The notes beneath the pieces are model-generated. The model was not told where the DNA came from. It searched no databases and saw nothing but the letters and a program-made list of their open reading frames with translations. The translations under genes and the position numbers were made by a program. Of a DNA stretch of 64,000 bases, positions 57,402-64,000 are shown piece after piece; the first letter of the stretch is position 1, and each line of letters opens with the position of its first letter. The DNA comes from Aureimonas sp. AU20 (lineage in GTDB: Bacteria > Pseudomonadota > Alphaproteobacteria > Rhizobiales > Rhizobiaceae), in NCBI RefSeq assembly GCF_001442755.1, contig NZ_CP006367.1, positions 620,001 through 684,000 of the forward strand. The letters are read 5' to 3'.

Positions 57402-57554
57402 ATGCAGGCCAGCTATTTCGGCTTCATCGCCGCCGCCTATGCCATGGCGGCCTTGGCCCTCGGTGGGCTCGGGCTCTGGATCTTTCTCGACGCGCGGCAG
57501 GTGGCCCGCCGACTGAAGGGTTTCGAGGGCGAGGGGCGGGGCGCGAAGCGATGA
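57402..57554 (+). CDS. ccmD: Heme exporter protein CcmD
   Basis: A 50-residue single-helix membrane protein: an N-terminal ASYFGFIAAAYAMAALALGG (helix about 8-30) and a basic tail RQVARRLKGFEG. This is the CcmD pattern (Y.....W...Y......L......R..L). It stabilises CcmC-CcmE and helps release holo-CcmE from CcmAB. The stop overlaps the next ATG by four bases (ATGA). Confidence 0.92.
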   Translation: MQASYFGFIAAAYAMAALALGGLGLWIFLDARQVARRLKGFEGEGRGAKR

Positions 57555-58189
57555 GCGAGGCCACCCCCACGAGCCCCGAGGCGTCGCCCGCGCCAACCCC
57601 GGCCCCTTCCGCGCCGCGCCGCCGCCGGCCGCTTCTGGTGGCGCTGCCGCTTCTCGTCTTCGGCGGTCTGGCGGGCCTGTTCCTGACGCAGCTTCTGTCC
57701 GGCCACGACCCCGCGCAGATCCCCTCCGCGCTGATCGGTCAGGCCGCGCCCGCCACGGCCCTGCCGCCGCTGGCCGGCCTCCGCTCGCCGGACGGCCAGC
57801 CCGTGCCGGGCCTCGGCGGAGAGCGGGACGGCGTGCCGCGCCTCGTCAACGTCTTCGCCTCCTGGTGCGCGCCCTGCCGCGAGGAGCATCCGATGCTGCT
57901 GGCGCTGGCGCGCGACCCCGCAGTCCAGGCCTCCGGCCTGCGCATCGAGGGCCTGAACTACAAGGACAAGCCGGACCAGGCGCTCGGATTCCTTTCTGCC
58001 CTCGGCAACCCCTATGCCCGCGTCGGCACCGACGAGCGCGGCACGGCGGCGATCGACTGGGGCGTCTACGGCGTGCCGGAGACCTTTCTCGTCGGCGCGG
58101 ACGGGCGCATTCTCTGGAAGCAGACCGGGCCGCTGAGCGAACGCGCCATTCGGGAAGGTCTGCTGCCGGCGCTGGCCGGCGCGCGCTGA
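57551..58189 (+). CDS. ccmG: DsbE/CcmG thiol:disulfide oxidoreductase
   Basis: CcmG supplies electrons to reduce apocytochrome c cysteines before heme attachment. The 212-residue protein has an N-terminal Pro/Ala-rich stretch, one membrane anchor (about 27-48, PLLVALPLLVFGGLAGLFL), and a periplasmic thioredoxin domain with FASWCAPCREEHP (active-site CxxC near 104-107), the GLNYKDK loop, and the cis-proline motif YGVPETFLV. It is the last gene of the ccmAB-GNAT-ccmCDG operon. The ccmE/F/H genes are not in the window. Confidence 0.95.
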   Translation: MSEATPTSPEASPAPTPAPSAPRRRRPLLVALPLLVFGGLAGLFLTQLLSGHDPAQIPSALIGQAAPATALPPLAGLRSPDGQPVPGLGGERDGVPRLVNVFASWCAPCREEHPMLLALARDPAVQASGLRIEGLNYKDKPDQALGFLSALGNPYARVGTDERGTAAIDWGVYGVPETFLVGADGRILWKQTGPLSERAIREGLLPALAGAR

Positions 58190-58573
58190 GAGAATCGGAG
58201 CGCGGGCGGCGGACCTCCTGCGCCCGCCGAGTTGGGCCGATCGCCAACCCTCCGCCCACCGTTGAAGCGCCCCGCAGACACTGAAGAAGCTGAGCGCGTT
58301 GCCGCGGCAGGGAACACGCGCGCCATTGCTGCAAGACATCCAGCAGACGACATTCAACGAGCCAACGCCCCATAGAGAAACGGGCGCAGCGCCCTGCGTG
58401 GCGTCCTTTCATCCCTCTTGCGCGCTTCCGGCGTGACGGCGTCTCGAAATCGCCGGCCCATGTCCGAGTCTCCATTCTTCCCTTTGCCCGGCTCGCTAAC
58501 CCAGCCTCCCTTTGGCCTCCGAACCGCCCTCTTCGCCGGCCAAACGGGAGGCAGACGATCAGCGGAGAAAAGC
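58190..58573. other. Intergenic region before the beta-lactamase gene (384 bp)
   Basis: No gene, repeat or strong hairpin is recognised. It should hold the beta-lactamase promoter. No divergent ampR/LysR-type regulator is present, so expression is probably not classically inducible. Confidence 0.4.
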
Positions 58574-59467
58574 ATGTCGCCCCTTCTCACCCGCCGCCGA
58601 TTCGGTGCCCTTGCCGGCGCCGGTCTCGCCTCCGGTTTCCTCCCGGCCTTCGCCGGTCCGGCGAGGGCCGAGGACGCGTTGAACGCGCTTCTGGCCGATA
58701 TCGAAAAGCGCTTCTCGGCCCGGCTCGGCGCCTTCGTTCACGACACCGGCTCGGGTCGGCGCTGGGCGCGGCGGGCGGACGAGCGCTTTCCCCTGTGCTC
58801 GACCTTCAAGGTCGTCGCGGCGGGGGGCCTGCTGGCACAGGTGGACCGGGGCGAGGCGGACCTGTCGCGCCGCGTGGTGATCGCGAAGTCCGACCTTGTC
58901 ACCTATTCGCCCGTGACCGAGAAGCAGGTCGGCGGCGAGGGCATGACGCTGGCCGAGATCTGCGCGGCCGCGATCACCCGAAGCGACAACACGGCCGGCA
59001 ACGTCCTGATCGACCAGCTCGGCGGGCCGGAGGGCGTCACGCGCTTCGCCCGCTCGCTCGGCGACGAGACCTTCCGGCTCGACCGGCGCGAGACCGACCT
59101 CAACGAGGCGACGCCCGGCGACCCCCGCGACACGACCAGCCCCGCCGCGATGACGAAGACGCTGCACGCGCTCCTGTTCGAGGACCATCTCAAGGACGTC
59201 TCGCGCTGGCGACTCGCCGAGTGGATGGTGGCCAACCAGACGGGCGGCGCCAAGCTTCGCGCCGGTCTGCCCAAGAGTTGGCACATCGGCGACAAGACCG
59301 GCGGCGGCGACCACGGCACGATGAACGACATCGCCGTGCTCTGGCCCCCCGAGGGCGCGCCGATCGTGGCGAGCCTTTATCTCACGGAAACCGAGGCTTC
59401 CTTCGACGAGCGCAACGCCGCCTTCGCCGAGATCGGCAACGCGCTGGCCAGGATCGTGCGGAGATAG
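58574..59467 (+). CDS. bla: Class A beta-lactamase
   Basis: A serine beta-lactamase of 297 residues with a twin-arginine signal (LTRRRFGALAGAGLASGF, cleaved near PARAED). The class A motifs are complete: CSTFK (Ser76, Lys79; Ambler 70 and 73), SDN (137-139; Ambler 130-132), ETDLN (Glu173; Ambler 166) and KTG (241-243; Ambler 234-236). A cysteine stands directly before the active serine (Ambler 69), but no partner cysteine follows KTG. The start MSPLLTRRRF is chosen because the twin arginines belong at the N-terminus. Hydrolytic range cannot be read from sequence alone. Confidence 0.94.
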   Translation: MSPLLTRRRFGALAGAGLASGFLPAFAGPARAEDALNALLADIEKRFSARLGAFVHDTGSGRRWARRADERFPLCSTFKVVAAGGLLAQVDRGEADLSRRVVIAKSDLVTYSPVTEKQVGGEGMTLAEICAAAITRSDNTAGNVLIDQLGGPEGVTRFARSLGDETFRLDRRETDLNEATPGDPRDTTSPAAMTKTLHALLFEDHLKDVSRWRLAEWMVANQTGGAKLRAGLPKSWHIGDKTGGGDHGTMNDIAVLWPPEGAPIVASLYLTETEASFDERNAAFAEIGNALARIVRR

Positions 59468-59928
59468 GCGGCCAAAGGCGCCGAGCGGGACTGCCGTCGC
59501 CCGCAGAGCGCCGAGTGCGAAGGCGGCTCGATGCATGGGCTGGCATCGAGGTTGAGAGGGCCGGCAAAACCTTCGCCGTGCCCCGGCGGCGCTCGACCTT
59601 GTGAGAATACGGCCCAGCGCGAAGACGAAGAGGAATTGCGGGCCCCCTCCGACTTTGCCTTCGCGCTCCGGCCGCTCGCCTGCGTGCTCACGCCGCTCTT
59701 GAGTTCGGGGCGAGACGCGCCAGTTCCATGAAGCTGTCATGAACCAGCGACAGGCCTTGCGCCGGATCGGCGGATCGGGTTCCGAGGCTGCGGACGACGT
59801 CGCCCGGGCGACCCGTTGGCCTGTCCGCGCCGATCCGCCTTGGGGCGTCACTGATGGACCCGCCTGGGTGACGCGAGACCTGTCCCTGGTTCATAACAGC
59901 CTCAAGGCTCGATCGGAGAATCGCATTG
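59468..59928. other. Intergenic region with long inverted repeat (461 bp)
   Basis: No gene. The right part, 59732-59901, is a long imperfect palindrome (separate entry). The start region of the Lon-domain gene, with GGAGA at 59915-59919, follows. Confidence 0.5.
59732..59901. repeat. Long inverted repeat (170 bp) with central perfect palindrome
   Basis: The outer arms are 59732-59760 and 59873-59901. They pair over 29 positions with five mismatches; the core shared word is ATGAACCAG, then GACAGG. The exact centre region carries a perfect 14-base palindrome GTCGCCCGGGCGAC at 59799-59812. Inner arms share GGCGGATCGG. The ends differ from those of the 161-bp element family, so this is likely a second palindromic element type. 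Confidence 0.75.
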
Positions 59929-60609
59929 GTGCAAGCAGGCAACGTCACCTACCGTTCGGAGACCGACCTCCCGGAAACGGTGGCCGTGTTTCCCCTGACC
60001 GGCGCGCTGCTTCTGCCGGGCGGGCAGATGCCGCTGAACATCTTCGAGCCGCGCTATCTCGCGCTGATCGACGATGCCATGACGGGCGCGCGGGTGATCG
60101 GCATGATCCAGCCGCGCCTCGACGGCGCGCTGCAGGCGTCCGGCGAGCCCGAGCTTTGCGCCGTCGGGTGCCTGGGGCGCATCACCTCGCTGACCGAGAC
60201 CGGCGACGGGCGCTATCTCCTCAACCTACAGGGCATCGCGCGCTTCCGCGTGATCGAGGAGCACGAGACCGCCGAGCCCTTCCGCCTCTGCCGCATCAAG
60301 CCCTTCGCCAGCGATCTGGAGTCCGGCGAGGGCGAGGAGGAGGTGGACCGCGACGCGCTTCTGAAGGCCTTCCGCTCCTATCTTCAGGCCAACCAGCTGG
60401 AGGCCGATTGGGAAAGCGTGTCCAAGGCCTCCAACGAGACGCTGGTCAACGCCCTGTCGATGATGTCGCCCTATGGCGCGGCCGAGAAACAGGCGCTTCT
60501 GGAAGCCCCCGACCTCAAGACGCGGGCCGAGACGCTGGTCGCCATCACCGAGATCGCCCTGGTGCGCGAGGGAAGCGAAGACGGAAACGGCTCGCAGACC
60601 CTGCAATAG
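59929..60609 (+). CDS. LON peptidase substrate-binding domain-containing protein
   Basis: The 226-residue protein is a stand-alone Lon N-terminal (LAN) domain: VAVFPLTGALLLPGGQMPLNIFEPRYLALIDDAM, IGMIQPRL, GCLGRITSLTETGDGRYLLNLQGIARFRVIEE, and a C-terminal helical part with LVNALSMMSPYGAAEKQALLEAPDLKTRAETL. There is no AAA+ or protease domain, as normal for this family. Role unknown; substrate recognition is inferred. Start is GTG 59929 (M-Q-A-G-N, as in relatives); a TTG one codon earlier is also possible. It precedes the Trm112 gene. Confidence 0.92.
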   Translation: MQAGNVTYRSETDLPETVAVFPLTGALLLPGGQMPLNIFEPRYLALIDDAMTGARVIGMIQPRLDGALQASGEPELCAVGCLGRITSLTETGDGRYLLNLQGIARFRVIEEHETAEPFRLCRIKPFASDLESGEGEEEVDRDALLKAFRSYLQANQLEADWESVSKASNETLVNALSMMSPYGAAEKQALLEAPDLKTRAETLVAITEIALVREGSEDGNGSQTLQ

Positions 60610-60618
60610 GCGTAACGG

Positions 60619-60746
60619 GAGCCCGTTCGGGCTCTTGGCCGGGCCGGTCCGACGGGGCCTTTTCGCCGTCGCCCGTCGGCCTGGACCGTTGCGGATAGGC
60701 CTTCGCATCGCTCAGGTCCGGTGCCTCGGGAAGGTCGAACAGGCTC
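60619..60746. repeat. Palindromic interspersed element, copy D (shortened)
   Basis: A 128-bp copy that opens with GAGCCCGTTCGGGCTC and continues with GGCCGGGCCGGTCCGACGG and CCTTTTCGCCGTCGCCCGTC. The interior GCATCGCTCAGGTCCGGTGCC aligns with the other copies (here quoted in parts), and it closes with GTCGAACAGGCTC. Compared with the 161-bp copies, about 33 bases of the right arm are missing. It lies between the Lon-domain and Trm112 genes, 10 bases after the stop. Confidence 0.75.
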
Positions 60747-60870
60747 TCGGGCCGAGCGCGGCGCTTCGAGCCCGAGACTTGGCAGGGTCCGGCCCGGCCT
60801 GTATCCAGCCGGCTGAACGCGGCGTTGCCGGAGGCGACGGCAGGCGACCCGGCGAAACGAGGAGACTGGC

Positions 60871-61065
60871 ATGGTGGACGACGCGGAACGCAAGGGTCGC
60901 CCCGACCCCAAGCTCCTGGAACTCCTGGTCTGCCCGCTGACCAAGACGGGGCTGAGCTATGATTCCGAGCGCAACGAGCTGGTCTCGCGCGCCGCGCGCC
61001 TGGCCTATCCCATCCGCAACGGCATCCCGATCATGCTCCCGTCCGAAGCGCGCGAGATCGACTGA
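60871..61065 (+). CDS. Trm112 family protein (UPF0434)
   Basis: The 64-residue protein has the bacterial Trm112-like fold: [46 protein letters not shown]. Only one cysteine of the eukaryotic zinc knuckle remains, as usual for this bacterial branch. Eukaryotic and archaeal Trm112 activate methyltransferases; the bacterial role is inferred to be similar. It follows the Lon-domain gene, an order conserved in Hyphomicrobiales, with an interspersed element between them. Confidence 0.94.
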   Translation: MVDDAERKGRPDPKLLELLVCPLTKTGLSYDSERNELVSRAARLAYPIRNGIPIMLPSEAREID

Positions 61066-61081
61066 GCCCGTCCGCGCGGTC

Positions 61082-61110
61082 TTGACAGACAGAGCCCGTC
61101 TGGCCACCCT
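61082..61110 (+). promoter_or_regulatory. Candidate thiC promoter (-35 only)
   Basis: TTGACA at 61082-61087 is a perfect -35 hexamer. A -10 at 17 bases spacing would be near 61105 (CACCCT), which is poor. The predicted transcript start near 61116 would coincide with the 5' edge of the TPP riboswitch, which supports it. Confidence 0.35.
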
Positions 61111-63100
<1,990 letters not shown>

Positions 63101-63112
63101 GCGGAAGCGGCG

Positions 63113-63135
63113 GCGGGCGCGGTTTGCGCGCCCGC
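63113..63135 (+). terminator. GC hairpin after thiC
   Basis: A perfect nine-base stem GCGGGCGCG with CGCGCCCGC and a five-base loop lies 12 bases after the thiC stop. No T tract follows, so it may act only partly as a terminator. Confidence 0.45.
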
Positions 63136-63167
63136 TCCTGCTTCGATTTGCGCAATGACACCGAGTC

Positions 63168-63204
63168 CTGTACCAATCGGTAAAATCATGACCGATTGGT
63201 ACAG
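63168..63204. promoter_or_regulatory. Probable TetR operator: perfect 14-bp inverted repeat
   Basis: CTGTACCAATCGGT (63168-63181) and ACCGATTGGTACAG (63191-63204) are perfect inverted complements separated by nine bases. TAAAAT at 63181-63186, a possible -10 box, lies between the arms, and the right arm runs into the AGGAAGG ribosome binding site of the DUF1348 gene. Each arm is itself nearly symmetric (CCAATCGG). The TetR-family gene directly downstream is the likely binder. Confidence 0.75.
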
Positions 63205-63216
63205 GAAGGCTCGTCC

Positions 63217-63681
63217 ATGTCTCGTCCGCCCCTCCCGCCGTTCGACCTCGAAGCCGCCGTCCAGAAGGCGCGTCTGGCGGAGGACGCCTGGAACAGCCGC
63301 GATCCCGAGCGGGTGTCCCTGGCCTATACCGGGGATAGCCGGTGGCGGAACCGGGCCGAGTTCATCGCGGGGCGGAAGGAGATCGTGTCCTTCCTCACCC
63401 GCAAATGGCGCCGCGAGCTGGACTATCGGCTGATCAAGGAGGTCTGGGCCTATCAGGGCGCGCGCATCGCGGTGCGCTTCGTCTACGAATGGCGCGACGA
63501 CAGCGGCCAATGGTTCCGCTCGCACGGCAACGAGAACTGGCAGTTCGACGAGGCGGGCCTCATGTCCGAGCGCCATGCCTCGATCAACGACGTGCCGATC
63601 GGTGAGAGCGAGCGCAAGTTCCATTGGCCGCTCGGCCGCCGCCCGGACGATCATCCCGGCCTCAGCGAACTCGGCCTCTAG
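63217..63681 (+). CDS. DUF1348 family protein (NTF2-like fold)
   Basis: The 154-residue protein shows the DUF1348 pattern: [100 protein letters not shown] (family words W N..D...V...Y..DS.WRNR..F..GR..I..FL..KW..E.DYRL.KE.W). It belongs to the NTF2-like superfamily of cone-shaped alpha+beta proteins, some of which are enzymes. Function unknown. The ATG follows AGGAAGG and lies just after the operator-like palindrome. It precedes a TetR gene by 75 bases. Confidence 0.93.
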   Translation: MSRPPLPPFDLEAAVQKARLAEDAWNSRDPERVSLAYTGDSRWRNRAEFIAGRKEIVSFLTRKWRRELDYRLIKEVWAYQGARIAVRFVYEWRDDSGQWFRSHGNENWQFDEAGLMSERHASINDVPIGESERKFHWPLGRRPDDHPGLSELGL

Positions 63682-63756
63682 AGCCCATCCGATGAATAGG
63701 GATTCACCCTTGTCCGAAGGTGAGGCGCATCCGCTTCGCCCGGAAAGGCTTTAGCC

Positions 63757-64000
63757 ATGCCGCGCGTGGTGGCGGAGCGGGCCGACAGTCTGGCGCCCTT
63801 GGCCGAGGTGTTTCGCCGATATGGCTATGAGGGAGCCAGCCTCGCTCTGATCGGAAAGGCGACGGGCCTCGGCAAGGGAAGCCTCTACCACTTCTTTCCC
63901 GGCGGGAAGGACGAGATGCTCTCGGCCGTTCTGGCCGAGATCGAGGTCTGGTTCGAGCGCCATATCTTCGCGCCGCTGGAGAGCGAGGCCGCAGCTGGGC
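63757..64000 (+). CDS. TetR/AcrR family transcriptional regulator (partial, 5' part)
   Basis: The first 81 codons are in the window; the gene runs off the right edge. The N-terminal DNA-binding domain is clear: LAPLAEVFRRYGYEGASLALIGKATGLGKGSLYHFFPGGKDEMLSAVL, with the helix-turn-helix ending in the typical G-K-G-S-L-Y-H-F-F-P-x-x-K-D-E-M. The ligand domain is not visible. It follows the DUF1348 gene on the same strand and is the natural candidate to bind the palindrome at 63168-63204. Confidence 0.93.
   Translation, partial: MPRVVAERADSLAPLAEVFRRYGYEGASLALIGKATGLGKGSLYHFFPGGKDEMLSAVLAEIEVWFERHIFAPLESEAAAG

Overview
The window is a high-GC (roughly two thirds G+C) chromosomal segment of an alphaproteobacterium, most likely of the order Hyphomicrobiales and perhaps close to Aurantimonadaceae. 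The lineage call rests on gene order: tsaD-gpsA-yciI-EVE divergent from hemCD-mitofilin-hemY, ialB-rlmN, DUF2794-DUF1223-acnA divergent from ccmABC(D)G, and Lon-substrate-binding protein followed by Trm112. The genus is inference. No phage, plasmid, transposase, rRNA or CRISPR sequence was found. The DNA reads as core genome with small accessory insertions.

Layout. 0-2.5 kb: minus-strand tsaD-gpsA-yciI-EVE (EVE cut by the window edge). 3.0-8.1 kb: hemC, hemD, an alphaproteobacterial mitofilin/Mic60 homologue and hemY. 8.3-15 kb: TerB-like protein, class I amidotransferase, YbaK deacylase, soluble transhydrogenase, CitMHS transporter and an MFS exporter. 15-21.6 kb: a four-helix-bundle chemoreceptor, tRNA-Ala(CGC), yggT-DUF167-secreted protein, pyrophosphatase, an acetyltransferase and a PH-like protein. 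21.7-31 kb: quinone-reductase-like MDR protein, orphan TctC-type binding protein, typA, M3 peptidase, MarR regulator, LLM oxidoreductase and argG. 31-37.5 kb: PAP2 phosphatase, LysE and EamA transporters, GST, acetyltransferase, orphan BrnA antitoxin, membrane protein and rlmN. 37.8-47.3 kb: IalB-like protein, YkvA, thpR, acetyltransferases, a small secreted protein, the tesA/ybbA/ybbP trio and a Bax-inhibitor-1 protein. 47.4-58.2 kb: MHYT-GGDEF-EAL protein, DUF2794, DUF1223, acnA and the ccm cytochrome c maturation operon. 58.5-64 kb: Tat-exported class A beta-lactamase, Lon-domain protein, Trm112, TPP riboswitch plus thiC, and a DUF1348 gene followed by a TetR regulator cut by the window end.

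Functional threads. Tetrapyrrole and heme use recurs: hemC/hemD make uroporphyrinogen III, hemY follows, and ccmABCDG exports heme and supplies reducing power for cytochrome c. Translation and tRNA maintenance is well represented (tsaD, YbaK, rlmN, Trm112, tRNA-Ala, typA, thpR).

The most notable non-coding content is a family of five roughly 161-bp palindromic interspersed elements (2732, 31115, 32359, 33268, and a shortened 128-bp copy at 60619). There is also a separate long inverted repeat at 59732-59901, a pair of 92-bp-period direct repeats at 35413-35590, a TPP riboswitch followed by a hairpin that buries the thiC ribosome binding site, and a perfect 14-bp inverted repeat in front of the DUF1348-TetR pair. 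All identifications come from reading the sequence; no database search was run.
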